Source: Nephromyces sp. MM_2019 (lineage: Eukaryota; Apicomplexa; Aconoidasida; Nephromycida). Taken from it: a stretch of 23,530 nucleotides of DNA. Both the position numbers and the translations under genes were made by a program. The notes below the pieces were generated by a model, which saw nothing but the letters and a program-made list of their open reading frames with translations, searched no databases and was not told the origin of the DNA. Of this stretch, positions 9,162 to 19,302 are shown piece by piece (position 1 is the first letter of the stretch; every line of letters begins with the position of its first letter). The stretch covers positions 1-23,530 of the forward strand of contig JADHZB010000377.1 of NCBI GenBank assembly GCA_015657535.1. Direction: 5' to 3'.

Positions 9162-10924
9162 TTTCTATACAAATGTGTATAAGCACCAAACTCTTATGAC
9201 TGTAAGGTGTGTATAGGGAATAGGGTGGAGGTGTGTGTAAAGTTTAAAAATAAAAAAGGGTAAAAAGTGTGTAGATTAAATAAAAAAAAATTAGGGTGTA
9301 ATTATGTGTATAGATGGTATATATATGATAAATAAATGTTTATAAAAGTGTTAAGGCACTTGGGTGTGGATATTAATGTGTAAATATGTGTGTATTTGTG
9401 TGTGTGGGTATGTATAGGTGTGTATGTTTGGTTATATTACGTAAAATTGAATAAGAGTCGTTCCAAATAGATGTATATATGATAGGCTTATATGGCAAAA
9501 TAAAAGTTATACCATAATGTGCATATGTGTGTGTGTGTATGCGTGTGTAGTACGATTTAAAAAATTAAATCTATACTTTAAGTTATTTCTACCCAAACGC
9601 TAACCCCTTGGCTATGTATGTTGAAATTTACCTTGTTTATGTTTATTAATATATATAATTTAGTGTATATTGAATATGTGTAATGTTCATTGAACTGTTT
9701 AAAGTATGTGCTTAAATATAAATCTAGTACATGTTGAATGATAAACATATATAGTGCGTGTTGAAACATGCATAGGGTATGCTTATTGAAATATATATAT
9801 ATATATAGCATGCATTGTGTTTTGTGTGGTGTGTGATAAAGTAGGTATAGTGTATGTAGAAAGAATCAAGTGTAGTGTATGGATGCAGATCAAATTAGTG
9901 AACGCACTAATAATTTTGTTATATAGTCTTTAAATTTACACTTTATACAAGGAGAGATATTGTTAAAATTTACACACACATTTTATTTCCATATATGTAT
10001 ACCCATGCATAAATACATTATTTATACTAAGCACAAATAGATGTAAATTTTGTACTACATACACACACACACACAAATACACACACACACACACACAAAT
10101 ACATATACACACACAAATACATACACACACACACACAAATACATACACACACACACACAAATACATACACACTACACACAAACATATAGGAACCGAGTAC
10201 ACAAATAGACATCACATACACACACATAATTAAACTTATATTATGTATAACTAATACTAGTTATGATATACAAATTTTGAATTTATTGTGTGTGATATTA
10301 CTTTTAGATATACTTTAAATACGCATACACATTGTTATAAAATAAAATTTTGAAAATATATTATATTAAACCCTTATTTATAATAAAATTTACGCTGCTG
10401 TTCTTTAATTGTCATATGTTTGTATTTATATAGTGTGTGTGTGTGCGAAAAAGATGTGAATTTAGTTATAATAAATATTGGTTTAAAAAATTCGAGAAAT
10501 TTAGAATATTTCTAAATTCAAGTAATTAATATAATTTTAACATTTATTCAAATTTACACATTTGTTTTTTTTCAAATTAATTAAATAATGTCTCCAGATA
10601 AATTAACATATTATAGGATTTATAAAATATGTAAAGGTGTTAAATAAATGATTGTTTATAAATATAAGATAAAAATTGAATACACACAAAAAATAATTGA
10701 AAATGAGTTATATTTAATAAATTAAAAAATTATTTAGAAAAATTACAACAAATAGGTTAGTATGTGCGTATGTGTGTGTGTGTGTGGATTTATGTATGTA
10801 TATATGTCCACACACACGTGTGTGTGTGAATTAGTGGTTTTTTATGTATGTGTCTGTGTGTAGCAACTTTGAATTTTTTATAAAATTACAAAAAATAATA
10901 AAATTTAAAATTAAAAAAAAATAT
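9162..10924. other. spacer between GST 1 and GST 2, no gene seen
   Basis: This stretch lies 5' of GST 1 and 3' of GST 2. It is TG-rich up to about 9560 and AT-rich to about 9960. It then carries a strong CA block at about 10055-10170, with ACACACAAATACATA-type units. A perfect CACACACACGTGTGTGTG palindrome sits at 10809-10826. Open frames on both strands translate to Cys/Val/Leu or Ile/Tyr repeats only. A promoter for GST 1 must lie at the right-hand side of 9162 but shows no recognisable motif. Confidence 0.55.
10055..10172. repeat. CA-type tandem repeat with AAATACATA interruptions
   Basis: Runs of (AC)n are punctuated regularly by AAATACATA or AAATACACA, giving a higher-order unit of about 26-28 nt repeated four to five times. 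The minus strand is open through it but encodes only a Val/Cys periodic peptide. It sits in the GST 1-GST 2 spacer. Confidence 0.8.
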
Positions 10925-12377
10925 TCAATTTTTAGTATAAAGCTTTTTCATTTGAGGGTAGCCTTCAACCTTCTTGCATATCTATTTACATACATATATG
11001 TATATATCAACATTTTGTTTGGCTTCTTATATTGTTTATATATTGTGTACATTATATATAGAATTGTAAATTGTATATAAAGTATATATGGTACATATAT
11101 ATATTTATAGGGAGAGAGAAAGAGTATAAATTAGAATATGCTTGTATAGTGTAAATCCATATAAATAGAATAGGAGGTGTGTGTGTAAAGTATAAATCCC
11201 TATGAATATTAAGTAAGGTTTGTATGTATATAATAAATACTGTGCGAATGTATTAACCTTTTGGAAATTTGGGAATTGTGAAATATATTCATCATCATAT
11301 GATGTGGCGTAACCAAATTGTACCAAACAACAGTATGTTTGATATGCATAAAAATCTGCGATTGTTGCTGAATTACCACAGGCATGGCCTTCACTCCCAT
11401 ATTGAGTTGTAAATTTTTCATAGTTATTAAACATCTTAACCATTTCTTGTTTACATGTAACCTTGAACTAAATTTACACAAACACACACCGAGTAAGAAA
11501 TAAGAACGAAAGTCAATTTATTTTCACACAAAAGAAAGAAATTGACTTTGATCGGTGCAACAACTTAACGTGTACACACACGTACGCACAAACAAAGACA
11601 TACATCCTCTATTTCTTCAGGCTTCAATTGGAGTTTAAATAGCATTTTTCTTATAAAGTCTTCCATCGCTCCAACAGCTTGGTTGACCTTCATTTGCTCC
11701 ATTGGTTCAGTGGGGTATGTCCCTGTTAATAAATTATTGATTCAGTTTACTAGTTTTCAATGATTAGATATAGTATATATTGTTTGCGTGTTTGATCATA
11801 TATACATATATATAGTGTGTTTGCCTTTGATTATAAATATATATATATATGTTGTGTGTGTAATGGATTGCAAAATTTTAAGATGTATGATTTCTAAAGG
11901 GTTATCTAAAACATATATAGAATATATACTTTTATAAATGAAAATTTATTTAGCCATATTTAATCGATATATACACACCTTTACATACATTTACACTATC
12001 TCAACATATCTGCACATAAACATACTTCTACCCCACTCCATACGCATAAACCTCACCCTGCACCTCTACCCTACCTTAAAATACACTCACGTACATACCT
12101 CCACCCACCCTCTTCAGCCTCACATACACGCACCTGTTTTAGCGCCAATGTAACTAAGTATAGCAATGCTTTGGCAAATCTTCTTCCCATCATCTGTAAT
12201 TAGCATTGGGAGTTGGCCCATCGGTGCATCACTCTTTTGAATGCCTGAACTAGTCATCTTTCCACTCTTCCATTCCGTTATATCTACATAGTGATCTTCA
12301 AAGGGTGTCTCTGCATATTGAAGGGCAGCACGGCATGCCTCAGCACGTGTAGGTATTTGAAAGTAATAGAATTTCAT
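10925..12377 (-). CDS. glutathione S-transferase, tandem copy 2 (four exons)
   Basis: A complete 209-residue GST. Exons are 12377-12134, 11722-11604, 11467-11258 and 10981-10925 (stop TGA). Intron phases (1, 0, 0) and the lengths of exon 1 (244 nt) and exon 2 (119 nt) equal those of copy 1. The N-terminal domain has FYYFQIPTRAEACR with Tyr5 as the catalytic candidate. It also has GQLPMLITDDG (cis-Pro57) and CQSIAI (Gln69-Ser70). In the C-terminal domain GNSATIADFYAY supplies the N-capping box. The small last exon reads ICKKVEGYPQMKKLYTKN and aligns with VYNNVKSYPAFQERF of copy 1, which confirms an otherwise easy-to-miss 57-nt exon. If the weak donor GTTAAT at the end of exon 3 were not used, a nonsense hydrophobic tail would follow. 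Its role is as for copy 1; the loop around residues 33-50 (EWKSGKMTSSGIQKSD) differs, suggesting different substrates. Confidence 0.92.
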
Positions 12378-12389
12378 TGTTGGATAGGT

Positions 12390-12600
12390 AGGGGAGGTGT
12401 GTTTGTTTGTGTATGTGTGTGGAAGAGGCGGAGAAGTTGGAGATTTATTGAAGGGGGGAGGTGTGTGTTTGTTTCAGGGGGTGTGCAAAATGAGTGGGAG
12501 GTGGGAGTGGAAAATGTGTAGGTGGGGGGAGAGAAAATTGTGTGGGAGGGGTAAGTGGAAAATGAGCTGCAGGAGGAGTTGGGGGAGGAGGATGTGAATT
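12390..12600. promoter_or_regulatory. purine/G-rich tract upstream of the GST 2 start
   Basis: The 200 bases before the GST 2 ATG are unusually G-rich on the plus strand (C/T-rich on the coding strand) for this genome. They include GAAGGGGGGAGG, GTGGGGGGAGAG and TTGGGGGAGGAGG. It is a homopurine-homopyrimidine stretch that would act as a pyrimidine-rich leader or promoter of GST 2. Comparable tracts are absent from the other two GST starts. The regulatory role is inferred from position alone. Confidence 0.3.
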
Positions 12601-13471
12601 TTGTAGGATATGGTGGAAAATGTGTTGTAGTAGGAAATGTTTTTAAATAAAATGCGAAGAAATTATGTATCAAAGAGAATTTAAAAAAAAAGGGTTAAAG
12701 ACAAATATAGGGTGAGATCTATGTGGAGATGTTCTATTTTGATGTACGTACTAACATACATGTTATATGAACTTAATTATCGTTTGTTTACAATTATATA
12801 TATGTTGTGTGGATTGTTATTTTCATAATGTCACATACGCACGCATAGGTAATGTGGAAAGCTTTTTTTATATATTTTAATTTAACATACTCTGCACACG
12901 CACAAGCACACACACCACTCAACTAGCCACCACATGTTATACCTACCCACAATTTTAATCTATATAGAGCTCAATGAACAACACACTACACAATTTGTGT
13001 ATTATTAATTATTTTAAGATGATATATGTGTGTTTATATATATATTATGCTACGTATACAATATTTCACATATGATATTTATTAATAAACATACACTGAG
13101 TGAAATAAGTTGATTTATCTATGTATATTTAGAAATATACAAAATATGTAGTAGTTAGATTTACATACACGATTATCAAAATTTATATAATATGTTTATA
13201 GGTATACAAATTAACAAGACATGTAAAAACTAACAAAACATACACAATTAATACACAAGTAATCAAGAATACGTACACAATTGACAAGACTTCCACAATC
13301 AACAACACATATACAGTAAAAACACTACACTTTAATTAATTATCACACAATTAACAATTGAAGCCTGTTTTGCTTATTATTAAGCACTTCTAAGTCTTTA
13401 TATACACTCATTTACAATACAAAGAATTTGCAACTCCATGATTTGAGATTCAAGTAATTCCTTGAAACTAA

Positions 13472-14031
13472 ATCCTAAAACTTATTACTAATAAGAGTTT
13501 TTGGGACAGGGAATTCGAGAATGTCAAAAGCCCGTGTGATGATAAAAAAAATTCTACTTTAAAACAGTCAGAAAATAATATTGAAACAGAGATAAATAAA
13601 TTTACAAATCTATTTAAAAAAATTTCAAATAATAGCACATTAAAAAAAGAAGCAAATCTAAATTATGTACCAATAGAAAATGTTTTAATCGTAAGAAAGT
13701 AGAACTTAAAATATTTAATTCATCAAAGAGGATAATTGACACAGACGATATTTGTTAGGGCGTTTAATTAATCTATGAGATTCTAAATCTGGAATACCAA
13801 CCAGATTGCGTTTATAATTAGTCTTAATGACACTCAAATGGATGAATTAGAGAAATTCGAGGAGCTACATCAGATAATCAAGATGTGTATATTATTACTA
13901 TGGTCAATAATCTAAAAGATTTAGATATAATAAAAACAATGTTAGACATGTTTGAATTTTTAGGGCATATTTTATCTATACTAATTATAGAATATACAGT
14001 TCATAATATATATATATATATAATAATTTAA
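13472..14031 (+). pseudogene. repeat-free block with frame-shifted open fragments; decayed gene or unresolved exons
   Basis: Open plus-strand fragments follow each other in different frames. At 13472-13702 there are 76 codons without an ATG, hydrophilic and protein-like (contains SFWDREFENVKSPCDDKK and NLNYVPIENVLI). At 13699-13758 the peptide is VELKIFNSSKRIIDTDDIC. At 13787-13915 it contains LNDTQMDELEKFEEL, and at 13846-14031 it contains DNQDVYIITMVNNLKDLDI. Frame changes at about 13699 and 13850-13860 look like single-base shifts, which suggests a pseudogene. Alternatively, the first fragment may be a real exon, since ATC|GTAAGA at 13690/13691 is a good donor. No family is recognised. The lack of TG/CA repeats resembles exons elsewhere in the window. 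No initiating ATG or clean terminus is evident. Confidence 0.35.
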
Positions 14032-14359
14032 AATAGTTTAAGTTTAACATCAAATTGGAAACTTAGTTTTTGTATTGTTTTAGATAGTTATATTTGAAAG
14101 TTATATATATGTGTAGGTGTATGTATATGATAACAATAAATCTCCATCATATGTATAAATAAAAAGTTACGATTATATGTGAATAAAAAAAACTTTAGGT
14201 ACCATTTTAATCAAAAAACATAAAAAATATTGTTAAAAAATCAGCAAACAAAAATTAAAAACGCTCATACACATTTTTGAATATTAAGTAAATGATGTAA
14301 TCATTTTATACTATTCAATTTTTAAAAAAAAATGTGCGAGTGTGTGGGTGTAAGTTTGT

Positions 14360-15709
14360 TTATTGGATGTAAGTACTGGTTCTTTTCTTCAAACTTGGTT
14401 GTGACATAATATTTTTGTATACCTGATCAGATTACACAGAAACATTTATATTTATATTATAAATATTTATCTTTGATTATACACATCATTCATATGTTAT
14501 ATATATATATTCTAATACATATATTAAACATATACTTTCCTATGCTCATAAAACTTATTCCAAATATGCAGAAACATTCTATAATCTATATTTTGTATAT
14601 AAATCTATTCTGTAGATGTGTGTGCTTATATATATATATATCGTGTGTATGTAATAATTAATAAAAATTTACCGAGGTGATAGGTTCAGAGTTGTAGGTC
14701 ATTCCATTAATGATATTATCATAGACACCATAATCTTTCAATAATTGTAAAATCAAATGGAGTTGGAAATCTGCGATAGACACCTTATTTTTAACACAGT
14801 AGCCTGTTGTTGCGTTTTTCTCAATAAATTTTGCTAAATCATCCATCATTTTTGGGATGGTTGACTTCAAATGTTCAAACATCTAAGGAAAAATATATAT
14901 AAATGTGTGCATGTTTGTGCTTGTATTGATAAGGTACATATTTCAATATATATTTTTTTTTCTAGTATATTTGGATGTATCTATTGTGTAAAAATATATC
15001 GATATATGTGTGTGAAGGCATTGATAACAAAAATAGTTACAAATATCTTATCTTCAGGACGGCAATATCCATATCTGAAAACAATTACAATCATATCTTC
15101 ACACTGCATTAGTACTTGATTAGTGATAGTCATCTCAGTTAAATCATCACTATAGATACCTATAAGTAATACATACATACATTATAGTTATATTACATAA
15201 ACACAATGATTATAGGACATATTGCTAGTATAAACCTAATGGTTATTATCCGCACTAATAATAACAATTTGAGCACAATAAAATGAAATAATAAAAACAT
15301 CATAATATATCTCATTTCTTCAAAAATGTGTATTATTATATAATGTATATAATCATTAAGTGTATATATATATATATGTGTGTGTCTGATTCTAAAAATG
15401 ATATCACACTTTCTCGCTCTGTATAATTTCTAATATAATATTATTCTCGCAATTTCTATCTTATATATACAACAAACCTCCCATCTTTCCAATGTGCATC
15501 AAAATGGCGTTGCTGTGTGCAACAAAGGTGCCATCTTCTAAGACTAAGACTGGTAATTGTTTAAAGGGTAAACTTTCTTTAGTGTGTTCCATAAAGTAAC
15601 TTTTTTCAATGGTTTTGTCTTCGAAATCAATTCCACAATAATCAAGAGCAAGTCTTAAGCTTTCACCCCTTGATTTAACAGGGAAGTACCACAATGATAA
15701 TTTGCCCAT
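14360..15709 (-). CDS. glutathione S-transferase, tandem copy 3 (four exons)
   Basis: A complete 207-residue GST. Exons are 15709-15478, 15159-15041, 14882-14673 and 14422-14360 (stop TAA). Intron phases are again 1, 0, 0 and exon 2 is again exactly 119 nt. The N-terminal domain has LSLWYFPVKSRGESLRLAL, with Tyr8 as the catalytic candidate, and FKQLPVLVLEDG (cis-Pro53). The usual Gln-Ser of the glutathione-binding loop reads His65-Ser66 (VAHSNAIL). The C-terminal domain contains KNKVSIADFQLHL with the N-capping box. The last exon, VYKNIMSQPSLKKRTSTYIQ, aligns with copy 1 along its full length and has the same size (63 nt). Exon 3 begins at an ATG by coincidence; it is internal, preceded by TTCCTTAG. 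The most diverged region is exon 2. Function is as for the other copies; the His substitution could change glutathione affinity. Confidence 0.92.
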
Positions 15710-16731
15710 TTTTTATTGGAAATGTATATATATTTGTAATAAAATAATCTTAAAAGAGTAAGAATAAAATAAAATGTAAGAGAAAACAAATTCTTATTGG
15801 AATTTATGTAAGGAAACGCAAAAGAAAGAAGATTTAAAGTCGGAAGCAAAAAAATAAATTCTTTTTCGAATTCTTTTTTTTAAAATTGAAATTGCTTTTT
15901 TTTTTCAATTTAAAATGTACAAATGATTAAAAGTGATGTAATTGTTTTATACGCATTGATGTGCATATGTTGCATTATATGATGAGGTGGAAAAATTATA
16001 ATTTTTGCAGTATTAAAATTGAAACATTATTATTTTATTATTTATAATCAAGTTAGATTTTATTTACAGATTTATTTCCTATTGTTGAAACTCATATAGC
16101 GAATTAGTTATAGGTGTATGCATCAAAGGGGGTGTAGGATGTGTGTATGAAGTCATTAACTAGAGACAATTGTGGGTGAAGAAAGTGTGTTTATAATGGA
16201 AGCTTATGTGTGACGTATATAATTACGCATTACGTGGCTAGATGTATTATTATTTTTATAAAATATATCGTACATTGAACGTGTTAAATGATATATATAT
16301 ATATATTATATGTATTTGTATATGTTTATATATACTGTATACGTTTATACATTAGCCATATGTGTTAGATATTTATATACAAATATATATGTTAAGCTCT
16401 GTAGGAATACACATTAGCTACATGTGTGTAGGTGTGTGTGTGCATTTGTAGATCAATAAATTAGGTCAATTCGAATAAAACAAGATTAAAATTCTTATTT
16501 GAGATATTTTTTCATAATCAATGTAATATATAATCTTTGGAAACATATTTATTTTTGTTAGTTTTAATGTTATACTATGTATACATATGTTTGTGTGTGA
16601 TTTAGAATTTAAAATATAGTCATGCATATATATATATATATACAAACACACCAATAAATATATACACGAATATTCATAAATATACAAAGATAAACACAAA
16701 TATACAAGCACACATATATACACAAAATTAC

Positions 16732-16762
<31 letters not shown>

Positions 16763-17293
16763 ATTAATCAAATCTAAGGGATTTAAATAAATAAAAAACA
16801 AATTAAATAATTAAACACACAATCTACAATAAGACATTCTACACTAAAAGCATACAATTTACCCTCAGTAAACACATACACAATAAAAATCATTTGACGG
16901 ACACACATTCAATGAATACACACACACAATACTGTCAAACAATACACACCCACAAATTACAGTCACATTTTGTATCTACACCTACATGTACACAACACAA
17001 ACACATAAACTACACATACACACAATATACAGACAGCATGCACGAAATACATACAGACAATATTCACACACAATAACTATAAATAATACAACATAATACA
17101 CATATATAATTCATTCCTATACAGTTTTTTACAAATGGAAATAATGAGATACACATTTTGTTTAGTTGAAAACAAATATTTTCATCTAATTTTATAAATG
17201 TGTTCAATGTGTCTTAATAAAATTTTATATATTTTTTAATAAATTAATTACATTAACTTAATTATGTTTTTTTAACTATAAATTTTATTTAAA
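15710..17293. other. divergent intergenic region (GST 3 / membrane-protein gene)
   Basis: This spacer separates two genes transcribed away from each other, so it should hold both promoters. Near GST 3 there is an AT-rich stretch with a near-inverted repeat around poly-T (about 15878-15915). The middle has TG and TA runs. The right part (about 16625-17100) is CA-rich with TA runs near 16733-16752. Open frames translate to Thr/His/Tyr repeats. No promoter motif is recognised. Confidence 0.5.
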
Positions 17294-18330
17294 ATGGATG
17301 ATTTTCAACATACACATAATGAAAATATTTTGTTTATATGGGAAAATGAATTTAATCAAGACAATAGACCACAGTTTGGTAAAACGTAAGTAATTTAGAC
17401 ATTTAGATATATATATATATATATATATTTACGCACATATGTGTATATATGTATTTGTTTTTATTCATTAAACTTTCACACATGCTTATTTTATGATACA
17501 TGTACAGGGAGGTGAATTTAAGATATGTTTTAGCTTTATTTAATATTTAATCCATTGAATATAAATATGTGTACTTACAAACTCATACACACATAAAAAA
17601 ATATAATATTTACTCAATTCAATATATGTTTATATATTTCATAATATAATTTACGCACTATACAAACTTGCACTACACCTACTATCCATGCTACACACAT
17701 CTTGCACCGACACTTATTACACCAACAACACTACACACAATCACACTACAAGCTACATATACACACACGCTCCACCAACATCTCCTACACATACACACGC
17801 ACTCTACACATACCCACTACATTCATCCATTCTACACACATACACGTATTACATATTTTAGTTTGGAGAAAGTGTCTTGTATGTTGAAAGTAAATATAAG
17901 GGATAATATTGGTTTGTATCAAAATTGTGTGTGTGTATCAATTGTGTTATTAATTTGTTTGTATTTTATATTAAGGCCATATATATGTGAGAATATATTA
18001 AGACATCTCATTCGTACAAATACTAAGAAATGTACACACATACTAACAAAACAACTTAAAAATATGAAATATACAAAGAAACAACACAAAAATGACAATT
18101 TGGATAAAAAAATTAAAATTTCATATTTAAAGGGGCCTAGTGTAGAAGATATACAAAAAATTATATTAAAAAATAACGAAAATTCATTTTTTGTAAGTAT
18201 ATACAAAAATTATTTAAAATTTTGTCAAATTCAAAAAATGTGTGAAAATATTACAAGTCAAGATTCACTCTATCATTCAGATGTTTATATAAATGGACAG
18301 AAATCATTTTGGTTTGAACTTTCAGAATAA
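17294..18330 (+). CDS. unrecognised protein, probable single-pass membrane protein (two exons)
   Basis: The proposed exons are 17294-17385 and 17862-18330, joined in phase 2 through a GT(AAGT)-AG intron of 476 nt to give 186 residues. The first ATG follows an in-frame TAA 15 nt upstream. The N-terminus is acidic and hydrophilic (ILFIWENEFNQDNRPQFGK). Residues about 53-68 (CVCVSIVLLICLYFIL) form one hydrophobic segment, and the remainder is Lys/Asn-rich and predicted soluble (SVEDIQKIILKNNENSFF, YINGQKSFWFELSE at the end). No domain is recognised. The hydrophobic segment is encoded by TG-rich DNA resembling a retained intron (GTTTGT...TTAAG, 64 nt), but removing it breaks the frame. An alternative acceptor at 17507 would instead end the protein after 44 residues. 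The upstream open extension from 17668 is CA-repeat and belongs to the intron. Confidence 0.5.
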
Positions 18331-18387
18331 ATTTTATACACAGACACACACAAACACATATTATTATTATGAGAAAGATTGTGTGTA

Positions 18388-18420
<33 letters not shown>

Positions 18421-19292
18421 GTATGATGTGTGTGGAGTGTGTATATTTGGAATTTGGAGTGTCTATGTGTTTGGAGTGTGTGTATGTGTTTAGAGTGTGT
18501 ATGTGTGTTTTGAGTGTGTCTGTTTAAAACTGTATATTACACTGAATATAATACATCTACATTTATTGTTAGTATAGAGTACCTAAATCAATATAATGTG
18601 TGTAACGTTATAAATAGTAAAGTGTACATATGTATAAAATGTGTTCGTTTTTATAAATTTGATTTAGATGATATATAAAACAAGTTAGAATGTAATTCGT
18701 TTGAAATAATAAAAATTTTAATTTTTTTTGTATTTTATGTTTTTTGAGCTATTTCAAAGTATGTGTGTAGGCTATGTTTTATTATAAAAAATTGTGTGTG
18801 TAGTTATAAAATTGTTTAGGTAGATATAAAAAATTGTGTGTGAACATATTAAAAAAATTGTGTGTAGATAAAAAAACTATTTTATTTGTGTGTAAAATTT
18901 AGATAGTCTACACATTAATTAATGCCTGTTAGTATGGGTTGTTATAATAAAAATATGTCTAATCTGTGATGAAAACAGCTTATACATTTCATTCCATGTA
19001 TATAGTCTAAAAATTCTCTTGATATGAATCACACACTTTGGTTTAGGGTGTGTTTGCGATATTCTTTATAGATTCTGAGTGTCAAAAACTAATGATATAC
19101 ACACAAATGTGTGAATATAATTGGATTGCTTTCTGTGTCAGAATCAGTAATACATATATTGTCTATATTTAATTTTATTTTATAGAATGTGTGTGTATAC
19201 AAATTAATGATACACACTCTAGTGTGTATAACCAATTTTCTTTATAGAGTGTGTGTGTATATAAATTAATGATACAATACTAATGTGTGTAT
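18331..19292. other. convergent spacer with TG minisatellite and 64-bp direct repeats
   Basis: This spacer lies between the stop codons of the membrane-protein gene and the EF-G2-like gene. It contains a TA run (about 18388-18418), a TTGGAGTGTGTATGTGT-type minisatellite (about 18425-18520), AT-rich DNA and a pair of 64-bp repeats next to the EF-G2 stop. No coding exon or RNA gene is seen. Confidence 0.55.
18425..18525. repeat. minisatellite, GGAGTGTGTATGTGTTT-like unit
   Basis: About five to six imperfect copies of an approximately 17-20 nt unit (TTTGGAGTGTGTATGTG, with TTAGAG and TTGAG variants) lie 95 bases after the stop of the membrane-protein gene. It follows directly after a long TA run. 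Confidence 0.65.
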
Positions 19293-19302
19293 TCAATTAG
19301 CC
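19177..19302. repeat. two 64-bp direct repeats overlapping the EF-G2-like stop codon
   Basis: The copy at 19177-19239 and the copy at 19240-19302 both start TTTATAG(A)(A/G)TGTGTGTGTATA. Both continue with AAATTAATGATACA and end near AGTGTGTATAACCAATT or AATGTGTGTATTCAATT. A weaker third copy begins near 19064 (CTTTATAGATTCTGAGTGT... AACTAATGATA). The second copy runs into the last codons of the EF-G2-like gene. Confidence 0.7.

Larger units (their letters stand above)
12378..14359. other. spacer between GST 2 and GST 3
   Basis: Just upstream of GST 2 (12378-12600) the plus strand is strongly G-rich (GGGGGAGGTGTG, GGGAGGGG). AT/TG-rich DNA follows to about 13370, then a repeat-free block (13472-14031, listed separately), then AT-rich sequence up to the GST 3 stop. 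Frames through the G-rich part are low-complexity. No homology-supported exon was found. Confidence 0.5.

Noticed and set aside
12374..12673. Overlapping frames on both strands upstream of GST 2
   Set aside because: They come from the G-rich tract; the peptides are Pro/Ser/Thr or Gly/Arg/Trp low-complexity with no family match.
17508..17550. Alternative second exon of the 17294 gene ending in TAA
   Set aside because: It is phase-compatible but gives only a 44-residue protein with no hydrophobic segment; the downstream acceptor at 17861 joins to a much longer open exon. It is kept only as a possible isoform.
17668..17861. N-terminal extension of the membrane-protein gene (Thr/His/Tyr-rich)
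   Set aside because: It is CA-repeat DNA just before a TTTTAG acceptor whose phase matches the upstream exon at 17294-17385, so it is better read as intron.
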